The notes under the pieces were generated by a model, which worked only from the letters and a program-made list of their open reading frames with translations, ran no database searches and had not been told where the DNA came from. Shown here piece by piece: positions 37,189 through 46,640 of a stretch of 64,000 nt of DNA (position 1 is the first letter of the stretch; the number at the start of each line of letters is the position of its first letter). The stretch is from the NCBI RefSeq assembly GCF_017312365.1, contig NZ_BLJI01000009.1, positions 93,093 through 157,092 of the forward strand. Direction: 5' to 3'. The DNA is from Chroococcus sp. FPU101 (GTDB lineage: Bacteria > Cyanobacteriota > Cyanobacteriia > Cyanobacteriales > Microcystaceae). Made by a program: the position numbers and the translations under genes.

Positions 37189-37206
37189 TTATAAGTACAC
37201 TTATAA
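37189..37206. promoter_or_regulatory. Palindrome upstream of antitoxin gene (candidate operator 2)
   Basis: TTATAAGT-ac-ACTTATAA, perfect 8-base arms. A GTACTT at 37175-37180 gives a further inverted match to its AAGTAC core. The site contains TATAAG/TTATAA sequences that could form a -10 element, so binding would block transcription. Confidence 0.5.
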
Positions 37207-37249
37207 GGAATATAACGTTTATCCGAAATATTCGCAATATCCGAAACAA

Positions 37250-37282
37250 AAAAATAAGTCCCCAAAGATATACTAGGGGACT
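37250..37282 (-). terminator. Rho-independent terminator of lpdA
   Basis: Read on the minus strand, a perfect 7-base stem AGTCCCC / GGGGACT (37282-37276 and 37263-37257) with a 12-base loop is followed directly by a T-rich run TATTTTTTTG. It starts 14 bases after the lpdA stop, the standard layout for an intrinsic terminator. Confidence 0.85.
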
Positions 37283-37295
37283 CTCTGTATTAATC

Positions 37296-38731
37296 TTAAG
37301 CGGCAACTTCGGCTTCAGCGCGTTTGAAGGCTTCGTCTAAAATTTCCGAAAGGGTTGGATGAGCATGAATATTAAAGGCTAGGGTTTGAACCGAACGACG
37401 TTCAGAGATCGCATTAGCCGCTTCTTGAATTAAATCAGAGGCATGAATCCCGATAATATGGACTCCTAGTAATTCTCCCGTATCTTTGCGATAAACGACT
37501 TTTGCCATTCCTTCGGTTTCGCCTTCTGCTAATGCTTTGGAATTGCCCTTAAAATACGTTTTAGCGGTCGCTACTGTAAAACCTTCTTTTTCCCCTAATT
37601 CTCTGGCTTGGGGTTCTGTTAAGCCAACATAGCTGATCTCAGGGTGGGTAAAGGCGGCAGCTGGTATACTCCGATAATCGATCATTTTCTCACGACCGCA
37701 AATATTTTCGACAGCAACAACACCTTGTCCTGATGCAGCATGAGCTAACATCATTTTACCTGTCGCATCGCCTACTGCCCACAAATGGGGAATTGGTTCA
37801 CCTTCTTTTAAGACTGCCATGCGATCGTCTACAGGAATAAAACCCGTCTGTCAATAGTAATACCGACATTTTCGAGTCCGAGATTTTTGGTCGCGGGAAT
37901 GCGTCCTGTTGCTACTAAACACGCATCAACTTCTATAGTATCAATGACTTCTTTCGTTTTCATATCAGCTAATTCAATTACTACTGGTGAACCAGGTTTA
38001 ACCGTTTTAGCCAATACACCAACATAAGTTTCTATATCACGCGGTTTAATTAAAATACGTTCGGCTAGTTTGGAGATTTCGGGATCAAAACCAGGCATTA
38101 GAGTGTCTAAAGCTTCAATCATCGTCACTTCAGATCCCAAAGCGGTATAAATGTCAGAAAATTCTAACCCAATATAACCACTACCAATAATCGCCACCCA
38201 TTGGGGAACGCTTCCTAGTTTAACTGCTTCATCACTGGTAAAAACCGTTTGATGATCGATTTCAATTCCAGGGGGAACAAACGGAATAGACCCTGGACAA
38301 AGCATGATATCTTGAGCGGTAATAATCTTTTCGCCACTATCACCTAGTACGCTAACTTTGTGAAGATCGACTACTTTTCCCCAACCTCGGATCGTATCGA
38401 CATTAAGGCGTTTTAAACTATTAGTAAGATCGCCACGAATTTTATTAACTAGATTAGTCGCATGATTAGCAATTACAGATTCATCGAATTGAAGATCTTG
38501 AACTTGAATCCCCAAGTCTTTAAGATGAGCAGTATCTTTTAATTCTCTGACTTTACCCGATGCTGCGAGTAAGGCTTTTGAGGGGATACAGCCTCGGTTG
38601 ACACAGGTTCCTCCCATATCTTTTGCTTCGATGATGGCGGTTTTTAGACCACATTTAACTGCGTGTAGGGCTGCACCATGACCACCCACACCAGCCCCTA
38701 TAATGACTAAATCATAATCAAACTCACTCAT
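37296..38731 (-). pseudogene. lpdA: Dihydrolipoyl dehydrogenase (E3) interrupted by a single-base frameshift
   Basis: E3 reoxidises lipoyl groups of pyruvate dehydrogenase and the glycine cleavage system. The first frame (38731-37829) has the FAD motif [12 protein letters not shown], the redox pair Cys43/Cys48 ([13 protein letters not shown]) and the NAD-binding domain, then runs off as RRVLFL-stop. The second frame (to 37296) resumes with [10 protein letters not shown], the conserved GDATGKMML and the catalytic HAHPTLSEI. Restoring one G in the G3 tract (C's at 37843-37845 on the plus strand) reads [10 protein letters not shown] and gives a normal 478-residue enzyme. An AGGAG site precedes the ATG. 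The gene is normally essential, so a sequencing error or very recent mutation is likely. Confidence 0.93.
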
Positions 38732-38795
38732 ATAGTCTCCTAATATTTTTATACCAATTTTCTATTGTAATGGTTAGTCGCGAGTCACTCTTACT

Positions 38796-39224
38796 TTAGC
38801 GATCGCCACAATAGGTATTAATTTTTTCGCCAACTTCTCGTTCTAATTGTCCTGCTTTTCTAACTTTTTCTTGAGCCGATTTAGCTGCTAGACGATCTTT
38901 GGTTTCCCATACTTTAATAATTTCCCTAGTTGCTGTAGCATAGTCGAGATACACTTGAGCAAATAAGGTTTTATAGTTTTTCAGTTCCTCATCATTAATT
39001 TTTAAGTTTTTCATTTCGTCGGCTGCTTGCTCAATTTTATCAGCCGCTAAAAGCCAAGTTTTTTTATCAACTTCTTGACCACTTTTCGTTAAAGATTGAG
39101 TTTCTTTAGTAACTTCATTGGCAATCTGATAAATTTTTTGACACTGAAAGGATTTTGTTTCAGCACAACTTGTGAGTAGATAAGTGAGAAAACTAATTAA
39201 CCAAAAACGGCTTGCTAACTTCAT
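38796..39224 (-). CDS. Putative lipoprotein of unknown function
   Basis: 142 residues. A signal peptide ends in a lipobox, LLTSC (Cys20), so the mature protein should be lipid-anchored. The rest is almost entirely helical and highly charged (Lys, Glu, Gln), with a Cys near the end (NTYCGDR) and one at residue 28 that could pair. The helical profile resembles small cyanobacterial lipoproteins of unknown role. It lies upstream of lpdA on the same strand, 64 bases away, but a functional link is not evident. Confidence 0.7.
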   Translation of the reverse strand: MKLASRFWLISFLTYLLTSCAETKSFQCQKIYQIANEVTKETQSLTKSGQEVDKKTWLLAADKIEQAADEMKNLKINDEELKNYKTLFAQVYLDYATATREIIKVWETKDRLAAKSAQEKVRKAGQLEREVGEKINTYCGDR

Positions 39225-39598
39225 TTTACAAGAATTTAGACATTAACTACTTTCAAAAAAATTCAATACAGAATAAATTGCATTGAATGGATATCATCTA
39301 TCTTGATTATTATATCTCAATTTTCCAACTGTGGAATGTTTAAATACTTTTGGTGTATAACCCGCCTTGATTTAAACGATAGCTACCCGTAGTTTAAGGT
39401 GTTGGAGTTAATCTAATTATTTAAGATTAATCAAGATTTCTAATTGGAGCAACTCAGTAATTTTACTATAATTTATCAAAAATCTGGATAAATACGGAAG
39501 TTGTTTAGCAAGATTTCTCAAAAAATGATTTAAGAAATAATGATAATTTACATCAGGATTAAGGGAATATTGATTACAAGATTACGGAGAAAAAAGAC
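39225..39598. other. Intergenic region upstream of the acyltransferase gene
   Basis: 374 AT-rich bases between divergent genes. I see no open frame, tRNA or strong hairpin. It should hold the promoters for the lipoprotein gene (minus) and for the acyltransferase cluster (plus). A GGAGA ribosome site lies at its right edge. Confidence 0.6.
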
Positions 39599-40372
39599 AT
39601 GAGTGTAATACTTACTGAAAAAGAGATTAATATTTGTCAACACTTTCAAAAGCATTTTTTGCTCAAAATTGCTGAAAATGATTCATTATTAGAGGAAGTT
39701 TATCAAATTCGTTATAATGTTTATTGCGAAGAGCTTAAATACGAACAGAAAGAATGCTTTCCTGATCGACAAGAAAAAGATATTTTTGATCACAGATCAA
39801 TACATTGTTTACTACAGCATCGTGAAAGTCAGCTTTATGCTGGTTGTGTAAGATTAGTCTTACCAGATCGACAAAAACCTCAATTTTCACTTCCTTTTGA
39901 AACAGTCTGTCAGAATCATTCATATTGTAGTCAATTTCCTCCTTTTTCTTATGGAGAAGTTTCTCGTTTAGCTGTTAGAAGTGAATTTCGCAGACGTACA
40001 GGAGAAGCTAAAACCCCTAGCGGATTACTATTATTCGATGAGCTAAATTTAATCACAAACAAAAAACGTAAATTTCCACTGATTGCCTTAAGTTTGTATC
40101 TGAGCGCAACAAGTATTGCTTTGCTTGCGGATATGGAGCGAGTTTTTGTACTAATGGAACCCTGTCTTGCTCGTCAGCTACAACATTTTGGTTTTGTCTT
40201 CTCTCGAATTGGTGATTCGGTAGAGCATCATGGCAAACGAGCACCTTATCAAATCACTAAAAAAGATTTATTTCAGCATCTTCCTTTAGATATCAGAGAA
40301 TTTTTGGATATGATTTATGATAATGTACGAGCTACATCAGTAAAATCACGTATCCAACAACTTTTGAAGTAA
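39599..40372 (+). CDS. PEP-CTERM/exosortase-associated acyltransferase (acyl-HSL-synthase fold)
   Basis: 257 residues. The fold is that of acyl-homoserine-lactone synthases and other GNAT acyltransferases. LuxI-like conserved positions are visible: EVYQIRYNVYCEE (Arg), the acidic FPDRQEKDIFD stretch, YAGCVRLVLPD (Arg) and YGEVSRLAVRSEFRRR (Glu and Arg). The SRLAV and FRRR motifs match the exosortase-associated acyltransferase subfamily. It probably transfers an acyl chain from acyl-ACP to an amine; the acceptor is unknown. A GGAGA site precedes the ATG. It is first in a same-strand row of five genes ending in devC. No exosortase is encoded in the window. Confidence 0.85.
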   Translation: MSVILTEKEINICQHFQKHFLLKIAENDSLLEEVYQIRYNVYCEELKYEQKECFPDRQEKDIFDHRSIHCLLQHRESQLYAGCVRLVLPDRQKPQFSLPFETVCQNHSYCSQFPPFSYGEVSRLAVRSEFRRRTGEAKTPSGLLLFDELNLITNKKRKFPLIALSLYLSATSIALLADMERVFVLMEPCLARQLQHFGFVFSRIGDSVEHHGKRAPYQITKKDLFQHLPLDIREFLDMIYDNVRATSVKSRIQQLLK

Positions 40373-40514
40373 ATAGAGTTAATGATTCTGCTCCAAGTGT
40401 TCAAAAATCAGTTAAATTCAAAAAATGAAAAGAAGATCTTAATTTGATAGATACATAGAAAGGTGAGGAGTATTAAAAATCGTTTCTTCAACTTAGGATC
40501 TTTTCTCTTTAATT

Positions 40515-42161
40515 ATGGGCTTGTTTTTGAAAAAAATTATGGATAATGCTCAAGCTATTCAAGCATGGATTCAATGTTTAGGGAATCAATACGTTTTAAC
40601 AGAGCCAAATTATTTACACGAATGTCAAACTGCAACATTTACTACTGCTAGTCAGTTTCTAGCCATCTTGCGTCCTATAAATACAGCAGAAATTCAAGCC
40701 TGTCTAAAAATCGCTGATCAGTATCAAATTCCAATATATCCCATTAGTAAGGGAAAAAACACAGGGTACGGCTCAAAAGTTGCTCCCTCTGATAATTGTG
40801 CGCTTTTAGATTTAGGACGTTTAGATCAAATTACTGACTATAACGGAAAACTAGGTTATGTTACCGTAGAAGCAGGAGTGACACAAACTCAGTTATATCA
40901 GTTTCTCCGAGAGCAAGACGCACCGTTTTGGATGGATGCTGTAGGAGCAAGTCCCGAAGCTAGTTTAATTGGTAATGTTCTTGAAAGAGGATTTGGACAC
41001 ACACCCTATGGAGAGCATTTCGCTCACGTTTGTGGGTTTGAAGTGGTTTTAGCAACGGGTGAGTGTATTCATACTGGATTTGGTCAATTTACTAATGCAC
41101 AAGCAACTCCGATTTATCGCTGGGGAGTGGGCCCTTATTTAGATGGTTTGTTCTCTCAATCTAATCTCGGTATTGTGACCAAAATGACCATTTGGTTAAT
41201 GCCAAAACCAGAATATTTTCAAGCGTTTTATTTTAGTATCGAACACGATGAGCAACTGGCTGATTTAATCGATGCTTTGCGACCTTTACGATTGAATGGA
41301 ACTCTTAAAAGCGCGATTCATATCGGCAATGACTACAAAGTTTTAGCCTCAATTCGTCCCTATCCTTGGACAGAAATGATTAATAAAACACCTCTTACGG
41401 ATGAAGTATTGGAACAATTTGCCAAAACTTGGGGATTTGGTGCTTGGAATGGTTCAGGGGGGTTGTATGGAACTCGTAAACAAGTCGCTGAGGCAAGACG
41501 TTTAGTTAAGCAGGCATTAAAAGGTAAGGTCAAAAGACTACAGTTTATTGACGATTTTACTTTGCAGACTTTACAAAAATTAGAAAAACCCTATCAGTGG
41601 CTCACCAAAACTAAGGTATCGGAACTCTTGAAACTTTTGAAACCTGTTTATGGTCTAATGCAGGGTATCCCAACGGCAACCCAGTTAAAAAGTGCTTATT
41701 GGCGTAAAAAAACACTTCCTTTAGACCCAGTTAACCCCGAAAAGGATCAATGTGGCTTAATTTGGTGCGCTCCTATTGCACCGTTAGATGGTGCCTCAGC
41801 TGTCCAGATTAATGAAATTGTTAATGACGTTTTCTTTCAATATCAGTTTGAACCTTTAATTTCTATTTCTCTGCTAACTGAACGGTGTCTCAATTGTGTG
41901 ATTGCGATTACTTATGATCGCGAAATCCCTGGTGAAGATGAGCGTGCCATGGCTTGTTATGAAAGTTTGATGGAACAGTTAACTCAAGCGGGCTATTATC
42001 CCTATCGTCTGGGTATTCAATCTATGAAACTCCTTGCTCAAAGCGAGGACAGTTATCAAAAGCTCTTAACAAAACTTAAACATTGTCTCGACCCTCATGG
42101 CATCTTAGCACCAAGACGTTATTGTCCTCCTCTAGCTGATTCTCTCAATACTGATCAGTAA
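40515..42161 (+). CDS. FAD-linked oxidase of the vanillyl-alcohol-oxidase/4-cresol dehydrogenase family
   Basis: 548 residues; an in-frame ATG at 40539 is an alternative start. Residues about 40-240 form a PCMH-type FAD domain with PIYPISKGKNTGYGSK, VTVEAGVTQTQLY and ASLIGNVLERGFGHTPYGEH. The C-terminal half is the substrate cap ending HCLDPHGILAPRRY, typical of the VAO/PCMH family. Family members oxidise phenolic or alcohol substrates. Which His or Tyr links FAD covalently, if any, cannot be told. It lies between two acyltransferase genes, so it probably oxidises the product or building block they handle (inference). Confidence 0.87.
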   Translation: MGLFLKKIMDNAQAIQAWIQCLGNQYVLTEPNYLHECQTATFTTASQFLAILRPINTAEIQACLKIADQYQIPIYPISKGKNTGYGSKVAPSDNCALLDLGRLDQITDYNGKLGYVTVEAGVTQTQLYQFLREQDAPFWMDAVGASPEASLIGNVLERGFGHTPYGEHFAHVCGFEVVLATGECIHTGFGQFTNAQATPIYRWGVGPYLDGLFSQSNLGIVTKMTIWLMPKPEYFQAFYFSIEHDEQLADLIDALRPLRLNGTLKSAIHIGNDYKVLASIRPYPWTEMINKTPLTDEVLEQFAKTWGFGAWNGSGGLYGTRKQVAEARRLVKQALKGKVKRLQFIDDFTLQTLQKLEKPYQWLTKTKVSELLKLLKPVYGLMQGIPTATQLKSAYWRKKTLPLDPVNPEKDQCGLIWCAPIAPLDGASAVQINEIVNDVFFQYQFEPLISISLLTERCLNCVIAITYDREIPGEDERAMACYESLMEQLTQAGYYPYRLGIQSMKLLAQSEDSYQKLLTKLKHCLDPHGILAPRRYCPPLADSLNTDQ

Positions 42162-42382
42162 TTTTAAACTCGGTTCGGCTTTTCCTCTTCCATAAGTAAT
42201 AAACCTAAATCTAGCTTAAATTAGAACGTTTAGGGGAAAAACAACTACCTTAGGACAGTTTTCCTAATCGAATTTTTTACCTAGGAGGTTTAAACTTCTC
42301 TTGGTACATTTTATTTACATATTTTAACAATTAGCATAAGCCTTATCCATCAAGAAAAAGAAAGTATTGAAATGAAAAACCA

Positions 42383-43204
42383 ATGAAGAGTAAAGTTATG
42401 TCGAATAATGTGATTGATGCTTTATTAGCGAGATTCCGAACATCATCAGAACCGTCTAAACCAGAACCTTCGCAATGGGAAACTCCCTTTGCTTTCCCGA
42501 TGGAAGTTCATATTGTAGACAAGCAAGATATTTTTTATAAAAAAGGGCGAGTTTTAGCAGAACACGCTTATCGTCGTACTTGGAAGACAGAAAATCTACT
42601 TGATGGAAACGATTATGCTGTGGTTGTTTCTCAAAAAGGAACTGTTATAGGCAACCTCAATTTGCAGCTACGCTCAAAAGACAAGCCGTTGAAAAGCGAA
42701 ATGTTTTTTGGTCAAGAACATTGGCAAAGCTATTTTAACCTTGGTTCGACTGGAGTTGCTGAGATTTCTGCACTGGCTATTTCTCATGAACTTCCACAAG
42801 AGATGAGTCGTCCAGTAATGATGTTATTAATTTTAGGTATTAGTAGTCTCTGTCGTCTCAAAGAGATTAGCTTATTAGCAACCGTTCAACATGAATTTTT
42901 GATTCGTGTTCTTAAACAAAGTTTACAAATGCCCTTTATTTGGAATGAAAAGGTTCAAACTCCAAGCGGAAAGTTACCTAATGATAATTACTGGAACCGC
43001 AAAGAGCCGCCTAAGCTTTACTATCTAGATACTAATAGTCAGCAAGCTGTATCCTCTTGTGCCTCTTTTTTCTGGTATTTGAATGCGCTTGGAATTCAAA
43101 CTGCTTTCTTACCGAGAGTACAAACGGAAGAACTAACCTATGCCACTTTTCGCAAATCTGACAAATCTCGAGCTTCCTTGATGAGCCTTAATTTAGCTAT
43201 TTAG
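42383..43204 (+). CDS. FeeM-like N-acyl transferase (GNAT/acyl-HSL-synthase superfamily)
   Basis: 273 residues; ATGs at 42383 and 42398 are both possible. The segment KKGRVLAEHAYRRTW, the beta-strand VVVSQKGTVIGNLNLQLR, and GVAEISALAISHELP followed by a hydrophobic helix (MMLLILGISSLCR) match the N-acyl amino acid synthase branch related to autoinducer synthases. It differs from the acyltransferase at 39599, so the cluster has two distinct members of the superfamily. The product is probably a long-chain N-acyl compound. The C-terminal 70 residues are specific to this protein. It precedes devB by 135 bases. Confidence 0.7.
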   Translation: MKSKVMSNNVIDALLARFRTSSEPSKPEPSQWETPFAFPMEVHIVDKQDIFYKKGRVLAEHAYRRTWKTENLLDGNDYAVVVSQKGTVIGNLNLQLRSKDKPLKSEMFFGQEHWQSYFNLGSTGVAEISALAISHELPQEMSRPVMMLLILGISSLCRLKEISLLATVQHEFLIRVLKQSLQMPFIWNEKVQTPSGKLPNDNYWNRKEPPKLYYLDTNSQQAVSSCASFFWYLNALGIQTAFLPRVQTEELTYATFRKSDKSRASLMSLNLAI

Positions 43205-43339
43205 AGCAAACTGACAATTTTTCTTTAAAGCTTGGACGAATAAAGATAACTCTCGAAGAAATTTTGGGTATTTTATGATTATAAACAACCCAATTGTTTT
43301 TAAACTTACGCGAGTTGACATTGCTCAAAATTTGTTTTT

Positions 43340-44650
43340 ATGAAATCTGTTTTACTATTTAAACTTTCTCAGCGAACCACATCTGTTCTAGTCTCATTAG
43401 CTTTAGCAGCTAGTGGGTTAACTTTGTACTCATTCGGACGATTTCGGCAAAAGACGACTGCTTCTATTCCTTCTGCGGTAGCAGCTAAACCTCAAATGCT
43501 CGGAGTAGCGGCTATAGGATATCTAGAACCCCAAGGGGGAGTCATTCAAGTCTCAACTTCATCGTTTCGAGAGGGTGTCCGTATTGATCAATTGTTGGTC
43601 ACTGAAGGTGAGCAAGTTCAGAAAGGACAAGTCATAGCCGTTTTAGATAATCAAGCACGTCTGCAAGCAGTTCTACGGGAAGCTCAACAACAAGAACAAG
43701 TAGCACAAGCTCGTTTGGCACAAGTTAAAGCAGGAGCGAAGCAAGGAGAGATTACCGCGCAAAATGCCCGTTTTCAAGGCAGTAAAGCTGAGTTAGAAGG
43801 ACAGATTAGTGTACAAAGAGCCTCAATTGCTAATGTAGATGCACAGTTAAAGGGAGAAAGGAACGCTCAACAGGCGGCGATCGCCAAACTAGAAGCCGAA
43901 TGGCAGAATGCTAAGGTTGATTGTCAAAGATATCAATCACTCTATCAAAATGGTGGAATGTCAGCCCGCGAAAAAGATACAATCTGTTTAAAAGAAGCAA
44001 CGGTTCGTAAAGAGCTTCAGCAAGCACAGGCGGTTTTGATGCAAATTATGGAGAGCCGCACTCAACAGGTTCTTCAAGCTCAAGCTAATTTACAACGCAC
44101 GATCGCCACATCACAACGTCAAATTACAGAAGCGCAAGCCACCCTAGAAGCGATTGCTCAAGTTCGTCCAGTTGATATCCAAGTAGCTGAATCGCAGGTA
44201 GCTGCCACTCAAGCTGCTGTACAGCGCGCCCAAGCTGATCTAGCTCTATCTTATGTTCGTGCGCCTAGAACTGGACAAATTATTAAAATCAATACTTGGC
44301 CAGGTGAGGTCATTAGTGATAAAGGTATTGTTGATTTAGGCCAAACTGATCAAATGTATGTGACGGCAGAAGTCTATGAAACAGATATTAGCCGTGTTAA
44401 ACTTGGTCAAAGCGTAAAAATTCGAGCCAATGGTGTTATTGAAAATTTAACGGGTATTGTTGCTCAGATTGGTTTACAAATTGGCAAAAAGCAGGTTGTG
44501 GGGAATGATCCAACTGCTGAGGCAGATGCTAGAGTAGTAGAAGTAAAGATCCGATTAACCCCAGAAGCAAGTCGCAAAGTAGCTAATCTAACCAATTTAC
44601 AAGTTAATGCGATTATCGATACTTCTGAATCAAACTCTAATCCGCTATAG
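43340..44650 (+). CDS. devB: DevB-type periplasmic adaptor (membrane fusion protein) of an ABC exporter
   Basis: 436 residues. One N-terminal membrane helix (about 13-30) is followed by the biotinyl-lipoyl half-motif GVRIDQLLVTEGEQVQKGQVIAVLD. Long coiled coils rich in Gln/Ala cover about 110-300. The second lipoyl half is LSYVRAPRTGQIIKINTWPGE, and a beta-barrel ends the protein. In heterocystous cyanobacteria DevBCA exports glycolipids, and relatives export other lipids and peptides. devC follows nine bases later. The usual third gene, the ATPase devA, is missing. Confidence 0.88.
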   Translation: MKSVLLFKLSQRTTSVLVSLALAASGLTLYSFGRFRQKTTASIPSAVAAKPQMLGVAAIGYLEPQGGVIQVSTSSFREGVRIDQLLVTEGEQVQKGQVIAVLDNQARLQAVLREAQQQEQVAQARLAQVKAGAKQGEITAQNARFQGSKAELEGQISVQRASIANVDAQLKGERNAQQAAIAKLEAEWQNAKVDCQRYQSLYQNGGMSAREKDTICLKEATVRKELQQAQAVLMQIMESRTQQVLQAQANLQRTIATSQRQITEAQATLEAIAQVRPVDIQVAESQVAATQAAVQRAQADLALSYVRAPRTGQIIKINTWPGEVISDKGIVDLGQTDQMYVTAEVYETDISRVKLGQSVKIRANGVIENLTGIVAQIGLQIGKKQVVGNDPTAEADARVVEVKIRLTPEASRKVANLTNLQVNAIIDTSESNSNPL

Positions 44651-44659
44651 TCCTGAGCC

Positions 44660-45832
44660 ATGTTTGGTAAATTACCGATCGCTTGGTTACAACTGAGACA
44701 TCAACCAGTTCGCTTGCTTGTTGCTTTGTCTGGGGTTGTTTTTTCGGTTGTTATTATCTTTATGCAGCTTGGACTGAAAGATGCTTTATTAGATACTGCT
44801 GTACTATTTCATCGGTCTTTGCAAGGTGATTGCTTTTTAATTAGTCCTCGTTCAACGGCTTTAGTAGCGATGGAGAATTTTCCAGAACGGCGACTCTATC
44901 AAACTTTGGCTTTTGATGCTGTTGATTCTGTCAGCCCGATTTATCTCGGCATGGCTCGCTTACAGAATCCTGCAAAAAGAAATTATTGGCGTAATATCTT
45001 TGTCATCGGTTTCGATATTCGCTCTAAAATCTGGAATTTACCTGGTGTTGCAGAAAATCAATATTTACTGCAACTACCTGATACTGTATTATTTGATCGC
45101 GATTCTCGTCCTGATTTTGGGCCAATTGCTTCAGAGTTGGAGAAAAATGGGAGTTTAGAAACGGAAATTAAGGCGGGGAGTTCTATCTATAATATTACAA
45201 TCGCTGGCTTATTCCAATTGGGAGTATCATTTGGTGCTGATGGTAATTTATTAACCAGTCATCTCAATTTTTTGAAAATCTTTGATGGGCGGAGTCCAGG
45301 TTTTATCGATATTGGTTTGATTCAACTCAAACCAGGAACTAATATTACATCCCTAGTCGAACAATTGCGTCGCTATCTTCCTTCAGATGTACAAGTTTTT
45401 TCTAAGCAGGAATTTATCGATTTTGAGCAAAAATACTGGAATTCGGGAACGGCGATCGGTTTTATTTTTACTTTTGGTACTGGTCTAGCGATTTTGGTCG
45501 GAATTGTCGTTGTTTATCAAATCCTTTATACAAACGTGACCGAACATTTACCAGAGTATGCCACTTTAAAAGCGATCGGTTACCCACACAAATACCTTTC
45601 ATTAGTCGTTTTCCAACAAGCGATTATCATTGCTGTTTTAGGGTTTATTCCTGGCTTTTTACTATCGATGCTACTTTATGATATTGCGGCTCGAGCAACT
45701 CATCTACCTATGACGGCTCCTTTGCCGCGCATCATGTTAGTTTTAATTTTAACTATTGTCATGTGTGGAATTTCTGGAGCCTCAGCGATCGCAAAGCTTA
45801 AATCGGCTGATCCTGCTGATATTTTTTCTTAG
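44660..45832 (+). CDS. devC: DevC-type ABC exporter permease
   Basis: 390 residues of the MacB/FtsX-like permease fold. One N-terminal helix (about 16-38, after IAWLQLRHQPVRLLVAL) precedes a large periplasmic domain (about 45-255). Three C-terminal helices follow, with the coupling-helix region EYATLKAIGYPHKYL and the family ending IAKLKSADPADIFS. It works with DevB. No ATPase gene adjoins it; transcription stops at a strong hairpin after this gene, so DevA must come from elsewhere in the genome. Confidence 0.9.
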   Translation: MFGKLPIAWLQLRHQPVRLLVALSGVVFSVVIIFMQLGLKDALLDTAVLFHRSLQGDCFLISPRSTALVAMENFPERRLYQTLAFDAVDSVSPIYLGMARLQNPAKRNYWRNIFVIGFDIRSKIWNLPGVAENQYLLQLPDTVLFDRDSRPDFGPIASELEKNGSLETEIKAGSSIYNITIAGLFQLGVSFGADGNLLTSHLNFLKIFDGRSPGFIDIGLIQLKPGTNITSLVEQLRRYLPSDVQVFSKQEFIDFEQKYWNSGTAIGFIFTFGTGLAILVGIVVVYQILYTNVTEHLPEYATLKAIGYPHKYLSLVVFQQAIIIAVLGFIPGFLLSMLLYDIAARATHLPMTAPLPRIMLVLILTIVMCGISGASAIAKLKSADPADIFS

Positions 45833-45874
45833 CGGATTACTTTCAAAGCTCAATCTGTATTTTAGATGATACAA

Positions 45875-45919
45875 AAAAAGAGCAGATATAAATAGAAAAT
45901 TTATCTAACTGCTCTTTTT
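45875..45919. terminator. Bidirectional terminator between devC and the PEP-CTERM gene
   Basis: AAAAAGAGCAG (45875-45885) and CTGCTCTTTTT (45909-45919) are perfect 11-base inverted repeats with a partly self-complementary AT-rich loop. Each strand gives a GC-containing stem ending in a T run, and genes converge on it from both sides. Confidence 0.85.
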
Positions 45920-45938
45920 CGTTGCAAAATTTAGATAT

Positions 45939-46640
45939 TTAATGTTGCTGACGTTTCTTCAAGCCAGAAGCGGCTAAAGCTCCGACTGACAACAAACCAA
46001 AGATAGTACTTGGCTCAGGCATTCCTTCTATTGGTTCGTCAACTACAAGAGTCACAGAACCTGATGTTACCGTTTGGCCTTGAACAAATTGTCCTGTAAA
46101 ACCGGCACTGCCTAAAGCTGTATTACCGTTTGTGAAGATACCTGAACCACTAACAGATGCTTCAAAAAGTCCATTACCAATATCACTAACGTTAATGACA
46201 AGGGTACTCGGATTGAGAGTGAATTTGACATTTCCGCCTCCTGCACTTGGAGTATTTGCATCATTTGGAAGATCAAATCTTACAAATGGGCCAACTGGTG
46301 GTGAAGCTGCGCTAAAACTTTGAATGTCGTAGGACTCGTCAAACAAAAGCAGACCACTACCGGGGCCAAAAGTTCCTGTGCCACTGGCAAAAGTAAAATC
46401 GCCGTAAGTATTAATGGGAGCAAATATTCCTTGGAATCCTGCAAGGGGATTTGCAGGATCAATCGTGTCAAACCGAAAGAATCGATCACCTGGATCATTA
46501 GGATCAGCAAACTCAACATTCACATTGAGATTTATTGTATCTCCTGCATCAAAGATTACAGCTTGAGCGGGTAAAATCTCTAGTAGTGTACCCACTGTGA
46601 TTAGGGGAAATATTGCTAGAATACTACGAAAACTGAGCAT
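45939..46640 (-). CDS. PEP-CTERM sorting-domain protein
   Basis: 233 residues. The signal peptide ends LPAQA. The mature part is a Gly/Asn/Phe-rich beta domain of unknown function. The C-terminus is a textbook PEP-CTERM tag: MPEPSTIFG, a hydrophobic helix, then LKKRQQH. Such tags are cut by an exosortase/archaeosortase, which releases or anchors the protein at the surface. The AAGGAAGG ribosome site upstream of the ATG is strong. Its proximity to the exosortase-associated acyltransferase at 39599 is suggestive; the exosortase itself is elsewhere. Confidence 0.9.
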   Translation of the reverse strand: MLSFRSILAIFPLITVGTLLEILPAQAVIFDAGDTINLNVNVEFADPNDPGDRFFRFDTIDPANPLAGFQGIFAPINTYGDFTFASGTGTFGPGSGLLLFDESYDIQSFSAASPPVGPFVRFDLPNDANTPSAGGGNVKFTLNPSTLVINVSDIGNGLFEASVSGSGIFTNGNTALGSAGFTGQFVQGQTVTSGSVTLVVDEPIEGMPEPSTIFGLLSVGALAASGLKKRQQH

